The position numbers and the translations under genes are program-made. A DNA stretch of 64,000 bases from Dactylonectria macrodidyma (taxonomy: Eukaryota; Ascomycota; Sordariomycetes; Hypocreales; Nectriaceae), in assembly GCA_020744425.1 (NCBI GenBank), contig JAGMUV010000014.1:1302001-1366000 (forward strand), read 5' to 3'. Shown here in pieces: positions 35,381-47,334 of the stretch. The notes under the pieces were generated by a model. That model was not told the DNA's origin and did no database searches. It worked only from the letters and a program-made list of their open reading frames with translations. Every line of letters begins with the position of its first letter. Positions within the stretch are counted from its first letter, which is position 1.

Positions 35381-36613
35381 ATGACATCCGCCAGCATGGA
35401 AGTCTTCGCCGCCAACGACCAATGCGAGAAGCTCAAGGCGCCCTCGTACCTTGAGCTCTTCGTTTCCATGTAGGATGCCTCCAGCCACATAGCCAGGACC
35501 GCTCTCCCCGACATGAGACCTGAATGTTGACAATACCTCTGGCAGAATCCTCTTGCTCGGCATCCTCGTCTCGTACCTCCCCCAGCATTACCGCATCATT
35601 TCGCGGGGTACGTCGGAGGGCATCTCTCCCTATTTCGTCCTCCTCGGCACTACCTCCGCTACAGCCGGATTCGCCAATATCCTAACCGTCCCGCCGTCCC
35701 GCGTCGCCATCGGATGCTGTAAGGAACTCGGCGCTTTCGAATGCACGGCGGGCTTGCTCGGCGTCTTCCAGCTCGGCGCCCAATGGGTCTGCTTCAGTCT
35801 AATGTACGTGACCCTTCACACATCTCAACGGCTCGCAATGACCCGCGCGAACGTCTAGCTAACTTTGATCCTAGTCTTGTCCTCTTTTTGATTTTCTTCC
35901 GTTATAGACAGGCGACCGTCCCCCCCGAGGAGCTCCGCGGGGATGCGCCCAAGTGGCAGACGGCCGTCACGGTCGGCCTGCTCTGTGTCCTGCACGGCTT
36001 GATTGTTGTTATTCTCACCGGTGTATTCTTCATTGCCCTTCCGGATCACCTCCTCTTCTGGGCCAACTTCCTCGGCATCATGGCAACTGCCCTTGCGGCC
36101 GTGCAATACGTGCCGCAAATCTGGATGACGTACCACCTGAAGCATGTGGGAAGCTTGAGCATTCCCATGATGTGCATCCAGACTCCTGGGGGGTTTCTGT
36201 TCGCCGCAAGCTTGTTCGCTCGATTGGGCTGGGAAGGTTGGAGCACCTGGGTCATCTATCTCATTACGGCGACGATGCAGGGTTCGGTTCTGGTCATGGG
36301 CGTTTACTATGAGCTTGCAGCTCGCCGACAGGACACCCACTCCAACGGATTCGCAAACGCTATCCCACATTCCCCAGTCCAATACTCGAGCACACCGCGG
36401 AGACCCTCGGCAAGCCGGACGTACTCGGAGGGTTGGGAGCGTGGCCTGCCGGGACCGTTTACAGGTCACCCCGAGCGATACGCCGAGACGGAGGAAGACT
36501 TGGATGATATTCAAGAGCGCGAGGAGAGGGCGATCGCCAGGGAGAACCAGCCGTTGCTGAGACCGGGAGGCATTGGCAACCCCAACAGACACTACGACGC
36601 AACGCGGGATTGA
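35381..36613 (+). CDS. PQ-loop repeat membrane protein
   Basis: Three exons, 35381-35469, 35546-35803 and 35875-36613, give 361 residues. The introns are 76 and 71 nt; the second has donor GTACGT, a branch-like gctaac and acceptor CCTAG. The joins read ELFVSIILLLGILVSYLPQH and CFSLILVLFLIFFRYRQ. Two PQ-loops are visible, SYLPQHYRIISRGTSEGISP (about 39-58) and AVQYVPQIWMTYHLKHVGSL near 195-214, each ending in the helix typical of the cystinosin/MtN3-like superfamily. Seven hydrophobic helices are expected, followed by a hydrophilic Arg/Glu-rich tail of about 90 residues. Relatives include vacuolar cationic amino-acid transporters and uncharacterised fungal PQ-loop proteins. The substrate is not predictable. 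Confidence 0.88.
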
Positions 36614-37690
36614 TTGCCCTCACATTGGGTTCAAGGGCGAAGAAAGAGGAGTATTTGATATCCGAGTACGTTTCTTGTGGGTGCTTGATTTTAACCAGGA
36701 TAGGATTGCATCCAAAGGTGTTACCATCAATTGTCATGTTCAGACAAGTTTAATGCCATTATTACCAATTTCATTCCCGTCCGTCTTGGTCGGGCGTTGT
36801 GATGACTCGGTCGTGGTCCTTGGATGAGTCGCCCGAATTGACGAGATGAGCCATGGCTCGCTACCAGGTTGGCTGCCTGGAGATAGGAGCCAGTCTCCAC
36901 CACCTCGCTTTAGGTTTGGAGTCATCATCATGGTTGCTGCAACCCAAAAAGCGAGGGATGGAGAGACGCAAGAACCGCTGCACGGTTGCGTGGCACGACC
37001 CCCGCATGAGCTTTGGCTCGTTTGAGACGCCGACTCCTGCACAAGTTGAAAGGCCCAGCAAATGGAGACACTGCATTGATGAGGGTAAGATGCAGACTGC
37101 AGTTGCAACATGGATTACGACACAGTGGGATATGACACAGTGGGTTTGTGGTGTAGCGGGTTTTATGACACAGACACAGTGGGTGTGGCATGGTACGAAT
37201 ACAGTGGGATGGGTGTGGGCTATGACACAGTGGAATTTAGTGGATGACTCCGATGGCTCCGGGGATCCGTTGCATGCATCGGGGGAGCCTCTAGGCGGAC
37301 CGTGTGGGATGCGCTCGCATCGTGATTGGCTGCGTATGGCCTCGCTCCACGGAGACCACACGGGGTCGGGACCGGGGGAGGGCCAAGGGATGAGGGGATG
37401 ATTCATCGCCGTTCATCCTTATCAGTATCACTATCGGGCAAGTCCTCGAATCATCATCACCCGCCAACCACCGGCCTCAATTCCTCCTTTCTCCTGCGTC
37501 CCTGAACATCCCGCCTTGTCCTTTTACTGGAGTGTAGACTGGGATTCTTGAGGACTTGTTCACCCTCTTCTTACCTCTCACGCTTCATCCTCTCTCCAAT
37601 TCCCCTCAGCTCGCCTCGTGTCCTCCCATATCATATCTCACTCAGCAGTCCAGTATCATCCCCCCCCCTGTTCTCCCCATACCGCCCATC
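36614..37690. promoter_or_regulatory. Intergenic with CACAGTGG motif cluster, upstream of the R3H gene
   Basis: About 1.1 kb between two plus-strand genes. Between 37120 and 37233 the core acacagtgg(g) occurs four times, with a fifth variant tacagtggg. The longer tatgacacag occurs three times. The last 200 bases are CT-rich and form the presumed leader of the R3H gene. No gene is supported. Confidence 0.55.
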
Positions 37691-38954
37691 ATGGCCATCT
37701 ACAGCCATGTGCCACCGCCTGCGGACCACGCTCCCACGGCCAACACTTCGACTCCGCCACCCGTGATCCAGTCTCCGTCGACGCCCGTAACGAACAACGC
37801 CATCGACATCGACGCCTGGACCGTCTCGGCCCTGCAATCCCTCAGCGTGTCGCCCGTGGCCCGCGGCACCGGCTCCCCGCTCACTATCCCCATCGACCTG
37901 GACGTCAAGGTCAAGGAGGTGTCGTCGGTCGTCCGCAAGGTCAGCAATGTCGGCTTTGCCGCTGAGGATGCCCCGCCGTCGCCGCCACGCCGGCCGTTGT
38001 CCAGGAGGGACAGCCAGCGGAAGCGTGATATGGTCATGAAGGGCAACGAGGGAAGCCGTCAGCGGAGGCGGTGGGAGAACGGTAAGGGCTCATATACATC
38101 CACTTTCCTGTTCCCTCTGATTCTTGACCATCAATACTGATCGGCCTCCCACCTCGCCTAGACCGCCTTATACACGTTCCGAATGTCCAACCCCCGCAGC
38201 CCGTTGACTGGGAGGTCCACCCCACACACCCCGTCCACCGCGTCCCGTACCAGCTGGCCCAGTTCTGGGACCGCGGCGTGCGCCAGAGCGTCGAGGAGAA
38301 GACGACCCGCCTGCAGGCCTCCCGCAAGAAGCAGCAGCTCCAGCGAGGCAGCGCCACCGGCCTGGGTGTCGGCGAGGTCTCGCGTGACCTCCGCGAAGCC
38401 GCTAAGCGCGTCCCCGTCGTCCGCACCTGGGTCCGCGCTCTCGAGGAGCCCATGAGGCAGTACCTGGGCGACTTGATTCCGAAGCAAGAGGAGCCTAAGG
38501 TTGAGCAGCCCGATACTGATGTGGATAGTGCCGCTGAGGAGATGGACTCGGACGACGAGGAGATTGTCTTTGTCGGGAGGAATGGCGCCATGCGCGAGTT
38601 GCAGGAGAAGAGGGCGCGCTGGAAAAAGGCCCACAGAGAGGTGTCCCAGGAGACGGTCGACTCCGGCATGGTGTTTGAGTCGTTCGGCACCGACGAGACC
38701 GCCGCTTATAAGTGAGTTATACTGATCCCGCAGCAAGAGCAGCACATTCATGCACTGTTCTTGAGCATCCAGCTAACCACACACAAAGGCGATGGCTGAC
38801 CCACTCTATCTCCGACTACTACGGCCTGCAGTCACGCTCCGTCACCGTCGCCAACCCGTCCCGCCGCGTAGTATATGTGGGATTGAAGCAGGCACATCTA
38901 CCCGCGTCTCCGCCACACAAGACGCTGCCTCGGCCCTTGTGGGAGCTTTGCTGA
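37691..38954 (+). CDS. R3H-domain protein with R3H-associated N-terminal domain
   Basis: Three exons, 37691-38081, 38162-38711 and 38789-38954, encode 368 residues. The introns are 80 and 77 nt. The joins read RRRRWENDRLIHVPNVQPPQ and TDETAAYKRWLTHSISDYYG. The first 80 residues are Pro/Thr/Ser-rich. The segment about 110-190 (SQRKRDMVMKGNEGSRQRRR, VDWEVHPTHPVHRVPYQLAQ, FWDRGVRQ) is the R3H-associated domain. An acidic stretch (about 270-290) follows. The C-terminal R3H core has Arg315-x3-His319 in KRWLTHSISDYYGLQSRSV and ends in RRVVYVGLK. R3H domains bind single-stranded nucleic acid, so an RNA- or ssDNA-binding role is inferred. Confidence 0.85.
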
Positions 38955-39688
38955 GCGGTGTGCTTGGCGACAAGTTTCTTGGGTTAGGGAATTTGGTAAA
39001 TAGACGTAGACGGTAGACGGCGAGATGAGTCTTGTAGAATGAGGCAACCGTAGAACTCGAGCTTTTTGCCGACGTGAGGCTCGCAATTCAACCTGCTGTC
39101 AACATCTGGCGTCTCTGACTGTAGAGTGAGTGGTTGATGAAATCTTCACTGTCGGACTTGACATTAACGCGGCCTTGAGCCTGTCAAAATCGCAGGGGGC
39201 CGGTCTCCAACTGATCAGCGACTCTCTACTCCTGTCGGAAGAAATGCCGGGTGTTGCCAAGTCCAGAAGGTGAGCCAGAACGCCATCTCGACAGGCCATC
39301 ACGGACGGCTTTCACTCATTACTGGTAGTGGTCCAACTAGTAGGAATGAGTGGAACATTTCTTTCTTCGTTGACCGGCTCAGTGCTGCCTTGTACGAAGG
39401 CGTGCTGCATTCGGGTGACCTTATGGAATCAAAGCCTAGATTGATTGACGTGATGTCCGAAGTGAAGATCCACTATCCCGGGTCTCCGCTCCGAACTCTA
39501 TCCGATCTACTCCGTACTCCGTACCGTCCCGGGCATTGTGGATCAGCCCCGTATGCCCGTATGCCCGGATGCCCGGATTAAAAACTTCAACCCGGTTCGT
39601 AGATTTTGTCAAACTAGATCCTTGCTGCAAGCGATAGGAAATGACCTGATCATTCCAGACTCATGGCCGATGAGATGTCCGCTCGTAA
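38955..39688. other. Convergent 3' flanks, R3H gene / Zip2-like gene
   Basis: About 730 bases with no supported gene. Short direct repeats such as atgcccgtatgcccggatgc at 39551-39570 are present. Confidence 0.5.
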
Positions 39689-42365
39689 TCACCCCTTGCC
39701 TAGCTGCCGGGAGATATTTATCAAAACTCTGCGTCCGCCCATCACCGGGCCGTACTTCATCACCCTCTCCTCCAACGAAGCGTTTAAAAAGCGGACCATT
39801 CCCAAATCTCCAAACTCAGCCTCGAGCATCCGTTCCAGGACCTGCGACGCGACAACATTCATACCAGCGCGTCTTAGGAAGAGCCCCCATTCGGTGTCTT
39901 GGGCGCTAATGTGGTGCGCAAACTTCAGAGAAGCCGTGGCAAATCGAGCCATCAGAGCCAGGACCCATTTGCTCAAAGTTTCCTCGGCGCCATGCACGAG
40001 CTCTGTTGTTATACCGGCTTGGAGCGAAGTTGTGAATCGCACAAAATCAGCATAGGCGGTCATATCGGAAGCACTTGGCGTCCCGACATATTCCCCATGC
40101 GGGTTTGCCTCCGAGACGAGAATGAAAAGTGATTCATACTTTTCACTTACACGTTGGACCCGATTACGGAGTGGTGTAGGTTGTTTTGAGCCTGGAAGTG
40201 GTTTCTGCTTGACTTTGAGCATTGTCGTGAGAATGATTCCTGCATTTGGCGATAAGACGACATCAGCTTCAAAGGACAGAAGGGAGACGACTTCTTGACG
40301 TTGAGCTGAGCCAGATGACCATTTCACTTCATTGTACTGCGAAAAGTCCTTGTCGATCAGCGCTAGGTGAGGCCACGACTTCTCGATGTATGACATGACA
40401 CTCCGGCCTAGGTTCATGGATACAATGAAGCGGAAAGTCCCAGGAGGGATGGAGAAAATTGGGGCTGTTGCCTTAGGAAAGTCAGGGGTGACTTTGCGGG
40501 AAGCGTCTTCGTTTAGGGCGGTTGAGGACAGAGACGTTATAGCGACTTGACTTCTCTCCGTCGCCTTCTGAGGCGGGGGTGCTGATGACTTGATCTTCTT
40601 GGGATGCCGAAGTTGTATGAAGCTTGAAAGTAGTTTGCTCGTGGCACTTGGGTCATTGGAGAGTGGTAGGAGGCTGTCGGATTCATCGACTGCATTCTCT
40701 CTTAGTGATTGACGTGCAATTGGGACATGAGCCTTCCACCAGATATCGGGAGGACCATCCTTGGCCTCGACCGCCCGTGCGTCGACTAGAGATGCCGTTT
40801 CAGAAGTGGCAGATGTAGCAGCGTTAATAGACAACTCGTCGGGCTCCATCTCCTCATCATCTATGACGCGAAGAATGAACAATTCATTGGTCTCTCGAAT
40901 GTAGTCTCCGCTGTGGTGACGAGGGGTCACAAGCTTGAGGTACTGTCGACTCGATAATTCAAGAGGGCCCAAGGATTCGATGGAGGACACTCGGCCAGTA
41001 CCGGGAGGTATTGGTGTCCATTTCAACGAGGCTCCTAGTTGTGCGAGCGAACTGGAAAGGGGAAGCTGGAAGGCCGCGGGGTATTCTCTCCTCATCCAGT
41101 CGAATTGAACCCCAGGACTCGAGAGGTGACCCGCCCATTCAGGCTCCGGATGATCGAAATAAAGAGTAGGCACTTGGACTCTGAGTAATGAATCTGTCGG
41201 GTTGAGTCGTTCTTGTTCCGCGTTTCGAATTGTGCGTTCGTGGCAGGAGTCGATAATAGCCTCCATTGCCTCGTCGAAAAAGCCGTTGGTGTCCGCGGAG
41301 TGTAAGTCTAGATCTTCGGTTTCGAGTCGATTCGCCTCCATCGCATCCCTAAAAGGGTTTGTGTCTTCCAGTTGAAAAGGACTGGATATTACCAGAGGGA
41401 CATCGAGCTTGAGGGTCGATGGTTTAGAACCGAGCAAACCGAAGCATTGAAGAGTGTCTGGAGGGGATGAAGGTCTGGAGGAATTGGGTGGTGCCACAGG
41501 CTCAGAGTCCAAACAGCCATTTTGTAGGCCTCTCTGCAGTTTCGCGACAGGTGAATTGGGGGGACTGCTCGGCTCTGATGTTAAATCGATTGTAATAACG
41601 CGAGGACTTGGCACAAATGGGTCATCTAAGATGGAACTCGGAGAGAGCGGAGGCGAAACTGGGTCTGGGTAGGCTCTTGGTTTCTGGGGAAGTCAATGAA
41701 TGATGAAATGCTGGATGCAATTGTGAGCCACTTACCCTTAGCAAACCCAAGGCGCCCTCACTCAACCATGGCCTCTTCCCAGCTGACCTCGTATCCTCTA
41801 CGTGACGCACTAGTTTCTTTGCTCCTTCGGGCACGTTGAGGGTCTCGCGATCGATTTCTCGAAGTGCCAACTTTTGCCACCGGTCAGAGGCAGATGGAAA
41901 CCTCAGTCCTTCGTCTTTGTCGACATTAACGGGACTCAATGGAAGCCACTCATTGAAAATGTTGCAGAAGCGTTTCGAACGAATGTTTTCCAAATACTGC
42001 TGAAAATCTTTTTCGATATCGTATCCGAGGTCCAACGGCTCTGGCGAGAGGCGAAGGTCACTCAATACCCGAAAGGTGGCAGGGCTAATCAATGATTGGA
42101 GAGGATCAAGAGGCGGCGAACAGGAGCGAGTCGAGATCTGTACAGGCGCATCAAGTTCCAGATCAACTACCGGAAGTGGGAGTCGTTTGTTGACGAGACC
42201 AGGTTGGTGGACTAATCCATCTGACTTTACCCGTTGGCTTGTCTTTTGAATATCGCGGATATGGTCATGGAATTGAAAAGGAGGACCTTGGTGATCAAGG
42301 AAACATTGGTGGGCGCGGGCGTACTCTGCAGCGCTTCGGCATTCGGCGTGATAATCCTCGTCCAT
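39689..42365 (-). CDS. Probable Zip2/SHOC1-like meiotic XPF-fold protein
   Basis: Two exons, 42365-41736 and 41683-39689 (intron 52 nt, donor GTAAGT, acceptor CCCCAG), give 874 residues. The join reads GLLRKPRAYPDPVSPPLS. The long N-terminal two-thirds is Ser/Pro/Leu-rich with scattered acidic motifs. From about 610 the C-terminus looks like an XPF/ERCC4 nuclease fold without an ERKxxxD catalytic set: HLALIDKDFSQYN, FEADVVLSPNAGIILTT (compare the XPF core strands), YESLFILVSEA, then YADFVRFTTSL. A helix-hairpin-helix-like end follows (WGLFLRRAGMNVVASQVL, SLEERVMKYGPVMGGRRVLI). This combination fits the Zip2/SHOC1/Spo22-complex family, which stabilises meiotic crossover intermediates. The assignment rests on motif reading. 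It could be another inactive XPF-like protein. It is divergent from DDB1. Confidence 0.6.
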
Positions 42366-43165
42366 GGCAGCGCAGTGTTTACTAAATACGAAAACGTGAA
42401 ATGTGATGCGGCATTGAAATAATATTCGAAGAAGAACATGGGCTCGCCAGCCCTGTCATGAGAAGCTCTGAAGACAGAATCCGAGTGTGTTTGTGGGCGA
42501 CATTCTGGTTGCTTAACCAATCCCACGCGAGTCCTGAGGCAAGAATGCGGCCTCAGCTGTTCCTGCATCATCTCCTTGCTGTCATTTGTGATAGAAATTT
42601 GAAAGGCACCACGCAGGCAGGTACGATGCATGATGTTTCCAGCGACGGTATACCTTATCAAGCATCCATTATACTTCCCGTGACAGCACAGGGCCGGTGC
42701 AACACTCACCTTAGCACAGACAGGCTTGCAGTCTCCTCAAACGATATTTTAAGAGTTAATACGTTACTGGATGAACCTAAATGCCCTTGGAAGCGATTTG
42801 GGAAAAGGTCTGGCTGCGACGCTGTCACATATCCAAGTTCTGAGCTGCATCCCAGGACACATGTTGAACGAAACAACTTAAGGGAGAGGGGATGAAGGCG
42901 CCAACCCCACTAATTATTAGGCTAGAGGTCAGTGCTAATAGCGGAGGAGTCGGCAATTTTTAGTGTCGTTGCCCCACTATGCAAGGTGAGCTCCGTCCTA
43001 ACTCCGGCGTCATTGACGCGCCCTCAACTTTTGAGGATGGCCTCGGGCATGAAGCTCTCTGGATCCCCTCCCCAGGAGCAGACCCATCACCGCTTCCTCA
43101 CCTCCTCCTCTTCTCCCCCCCTCCTCTCGCCTCCACCTGCGTCAGTCGCGGGATAATTTAGCATC
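42366..43165. promoter_or_regulatory. Divergent promoter region, Zip2-like / DDB1
   Basis: 800 bases between the two start codons. The DDB1 side ends in a CT-rich stretch (43090-43140). No gene is supported. Further 5' exons of the Zip2-like gene cannot be excluded. Confidence 0.5.
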
Positions 43166-46100
43166 ATGGCCTACGTCGCACCCATCCATAGAGCGACCAG
43201 CATTCGCCATGCGTTACGAGCCAAGCTAATCGCCTCCGATATTGACGACCTCATCGTCGCGTATGCCTTTTCCGCCGACAAAGACGCCTAGAAATGATGC
43301 TGATGAGCCTGATAGCAAGTCAAACCGCATAGAAGTATGGCGCCTCACCGATGAAGGCATGACATGCATCCACACCAAATTCATCCACGGAACGATATCT
43401 ATGATGCAGCGCCTGCAACCCAAGGGCACCGAGACCGACCTCCTCTTTGTCGGTACCGATCGACTGCACTACTTCAATCTGGTTTGGAACCCTGAAACAA
43501 GCCAGCTAGACCCCATCGATCGAGTCGTCGAGGACAGCTCCGAGGCGTACATGCGCCATTCCCAGAGCCAGAACAAATGCTTGGTGGATCCGACTGGACG
43601 TTTCTTGGCCATGCACTTGTGGGAGGGAGTGCTGAACGTCTTTCGACTGCCGACACGCAAAGGGTCTACCACCCGACTAGAAGCCTTGGACCAGGTCCGA
43701 TTAACGGAGCTCTGGATGAAGGCCAGCACCTTCATCCACAGCCGCACGGGGCATCCCAAGATTGCCTTCCTATACAAGGCACATCTGGATCAAGAGGAAG
43801 CTCGAGTCGCCATTTACCGGCTCACCAAGGATGACAAGGGCGGAGAAGTCTCAAAGTTCGACCCGTACAGGGACAGAGAACTCGACATCGTCATTCCCGA
43901 CCCTTACGCATCCATGTTGATTCCGGTCCCGGTGGACGAGGAGAAACGATATCATGTGCGAAACAACGAGGGCGCCAAAGCTCATCTGGGTGGTCTCTTG
44001 GTCGTCGGAGAAACGTTGTTGACATACTTTGACAGCTTGACATATATGAGCGTGTCATCTGGTCTCGAGGAACCCAAGATTTTCGTGGCTTGGGCCGAGT
44101 ACGATGGCACACATTACTTCTTGGCAGACGATTACGGCCGTCTGGACCTCTTGACAATCGAAACGACAGTCGAAGCTACCGGCGTCGTCGTGACTGGAAT
44201 GAATCTTGTACCCATGAAGCTTCAAGACTCCATCGCAATCACCTCGAGAGCGTCTAGTCTAGTGTACATGGGCAAGGACATTCTCTTCGTGGCCTCGCAC
44301 CATGGCGACTCGCAGCTATTCCAAGTAGACACTACATCAAACACCCTCGTGCTGATAAAGACGCTGTCCAATAACGCCCCAATTATGGACTTCTCCATTA
44401 TGGATATGGGCAACAGGGAAGGGGATACTCAGGCTGGAAACGCCTTTTCCTCAGGACAATCTCGGATCGTTGCAGGGTGCGGTGCCTACCGAGATGGGAC
44501 CCTCCGAAGCATCCGCAGCGGTGTCGGGCTGGAGGATAGAGGCATCCTGGAAGAGTTGGACGGGACAAGAGGCTTGTTCACGCTGCGCTCGTACGGATCC
44601 GACATGGTGGACACCCTAGTTATCTCGCTCATTGCTGAGACAAGAATATTCAGCTTTGACGCCGACGGCGGCATCGAGGAAATCTACTCGTTCCAGGGTA
44701 TGATTCAAGATGCCGAGACTCTGTTTGCGTCGAATATACCCAACGGACAGGTGCTGCAGATTACCTCAAGCTCGGTCTTATTGCTTGACCCCGAGAGCGG
44801 TGTTGCCGTCAGCACGTGGGATGCTCCTCCTGGAAAGTCTATCACGAGAGCATCTGCGAACAGTAAATGGGCCTTGCTCTCTGTTGACGGTGCCACACTA
44901 GTGTGCTTGAACCTATTGGCAAACCTCGCCGCCCGTTCCCAGGAGTCTCAGCATTACTCTACTTCAGGACAACCAGACCAGATATCTTGCATACATGCCG
45001 CTCGTGACCCGCCGGACTTGGGCGTGGTCGGTTGGTGGTCATCGGGTCGAATTTCACTGGTCGACATGGCATCCTTGAATCCTCTACACGGGGAGTCTAT
45101 GAGACACACCGACGACAGCGCCACAGTCCCACGAGATATCGCCCTCGCTCAACTTCACCCTCTGGAAATATCCGGACCTACCTTGCTGATCGCCACGGAG
45201 GATGGCAACGTTGTTACCTTTGATGTATCTACCAAGGGATTTGCCGTGTCGGGCCGAAAAAGCGTCACCTTGGGAAGCAACCCAGCTCGCTTACACATTT
45301 TACCGCAAGAAGACGGCACTTCCAACGTGTTTGCAACAACTGAACACGCAAGTCTCATATATAGCTCTGAGGGTCGCATTGTGTACTCTGCCACCACGGC
45401 CGACGATGCCACGTTCGTCGCCCCGTTTGACTCTCACGCGTTCCCAGACTCTATTATCGTGTCCACGGATGACCATGTTAGGATCTGCCACGTTGACAAG
45501 GAACGTCTGACTCACGTGAAGGCTTTGCCAATGAAAGAGACTGTTAGGAGAGTGGCATACTCTCCGGGCCTCAAGGCCTTTGGTTTGGGATGCATTAAAA
45601 AAGAGCTTGTCGACAACCAGGAGATCATTACCAGTTCTGTCAGGCTTGTTGACGAAATCGTCTTCCAAGAGTTGGGGAAGCCATTCATCTTGAACGCGAG
45701 CTCCTTGGAGATGGTAGAGTCAGTGATTTGCGCAGAGCTGCCCGACGTTAGCGGTCATTTGGCGGAGAGGTTCATCGTGGGCACAAGCTATGTCAATGAC
45801 GGCGAAGTGAGGGAGTCTGGAGGGTCGCAGGGTCGAATTCTAGTGCTCGGGGTTGACGAGAATCGACAGGTCTACCAGATTGTATCGCACAACCTGAAAG
45901 GGCCTTGCCGATGCTTGCGCATGATGGATGACTACATTGTGGCAGGCCTGTCCAAGACGGTCATCGTTTACAGATTCGTCCAAGAGACGAGCAGTTCTGG
46001 GTCCCTGCAGAAACTCGCGGCTTATCGTCCTGCGGCCTACCCGATTGATATCGACATATCAGGCAACATGATTGGTGTCGTTGACCTGATGCAGTCCTTG

Positions 46101-46762
46101 ACGTTGGTCGAATTTACCGCGCCGCAAGACGGGAACAAGGCCAAGTTGGAAGAGCGAGCGCGCCATTATGAAGTTGGATGGGCGACATCGATCTGCAGTT
46201 TAGACGACGAAAGGTGGCTAGAGGCAGATGCGCAGGGCAACCTCATTGTTCTTCAGCGGAACCCAGACGGCCCCACGGAATATGAGCGGACTCGATTAGA
46301 TGTGACGAGCGAGATCAACATTGGCGAACAAATCAACCGAATTCGGAGATTGCACGTTGCTACCAACGAAAGCTCCATCGTTTCGCCGAGAGCTTTCCTG
46401 GGATCGGTAAGGAATTGCGAACGCTGTTGAAAAGTCAGGTTCATAACGCTAACATTTGCCAGACTGAAGGGTCGCTCTATCTGTATGGAGACATTTCGCC
46501 GCAGTATCAAGATCTCCTGATGAAATTTCAGTCGAGGCTAGAGCAATACGTTAACGTGCCTGGAAACATCGCCTTCAACGTGTGGCGGGCGTTCCGTAAC
46601 GAGACGAGAGAAGGCGAAAATCCGTATCGCTTCATAGACGGAGAGATGGTGGAAAGGTTTCTGGACATGGATGAAGGAAAGCAAGAATTGGTATGTGAAG
46701 GACTGGGACCTAGTGTAGAGGACATGCGGAACATGGTTGAGGAGTTAAGAAGGTTGCATTAA
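43166..46762 (+). CDS. DDB1: DNA damage-binding protein 1 (DDB1), CUL4 adaptor
   Basis: Three exons, 43166-43260, 43316-46406 and 46463-46762, encode 1161 residues. The introns are 55 nt (GTATGC...GATAG) and 56 nt (GTAAGG...TTGCCAG). The first join restores DLIVAKSNRIEVWRLTDEG, the invariant start of fungal DDB1. The last gives FLGSTEGSLYLYGDIS. MAYVAPIHRATSIRHALR is the family N-terminus. RPA/Rse1-type propeller sequence runs throughout: RLQPKGTETDLLFVGTDRLH, CLVDPTGRFLAMHLWEGVLN, EGAKAHLGGLLVVGE, FLADDYGRLDLL and SHHGDSQLFQVD. The C-terminal CPSF-A domain includes GSQGRILVLGVDENRQVYQI, IDGEMVERFLDMD and NMVEELRRLH. DDB1 bridges CUL4 to DCAF substrate receptors in nucleotide excision repair, replication control and, in fungi, DNA methylation (family knowledge). 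Confidence 0.96.
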
Positions 46763-47334
46763 GATAGAAGAATGATGACGGCGTTGGTTGCCATGGAATG
46801 CCATTTTGGGCATGCTGGGATGGATGGATCCTGGCGTTGTCTGGCTTGGATTCTAGCATCCACTGGTCCTGGCTCGATGTAAAGGACGAATGGGTCGACG
46901 GCTATTGGTCAGAACCGGCTTGCGGGAGGGACCTGGTCTGTGAGACCAATTGAGTCGACAGTAAAGCAGAGAAAGATGCCAGGAATGCTCAAGGCGCAGG
47001 TAGAGTAGCAATGTAGTCTAGAGGCATGATTATTTGACTTGCCAACTCGTTGATGCTGCGGTTTGGTTGATCAATGGTAGTGACTGGTGGTGAATGGCGA
47101 ATGTCATCCATGACCCAGATTGCCGGGAGAGTCCGGAAGCCCCGCCCGAGATCCACCGGACCAATGATGAGGCGGCAATTTCGGAGCTCAAAGGCGATTT
47201 GCAGCCTCAGGCCGCACTTTTCGCCCAAAACTTTCGGCAAAGCATCATCAGCCGATACCACCAACAAGGAAAAGACCTCAAAACCTCGCCCTTCGACGAC
47301 CCGCCCTCCCGCAACCGCCACCACGACCCTCACG
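46763..47334. promoter_or_regulatory. Intergenic, promoter of the Rieske gene
   Basis: 570 bases between DDB1 and the Rieske gene on the same strand. The final 250 bases are free of stops in the Rieske frame but read as a leader, because the mitochondrial presequence starts at the 47335 ATG. Confidence 0.5.

Noticed and set aside
43242..43315. Continuous open frame across the first DDB1 intron suggesting a different N-terminus
   Set aside because: Splicing 43260 to 43316 restores the DDB1 family start (LIVAKSNRIEVW), whereas the unspliced frame gives unrelated sequence before KSNRIEVW.
47074..47334. N-terminal extension of the Rieske protein frame
   Set aside because: A mitochondrial presequence begins exactly at the 47335 ATG, and upstream codons read as leader sequence.
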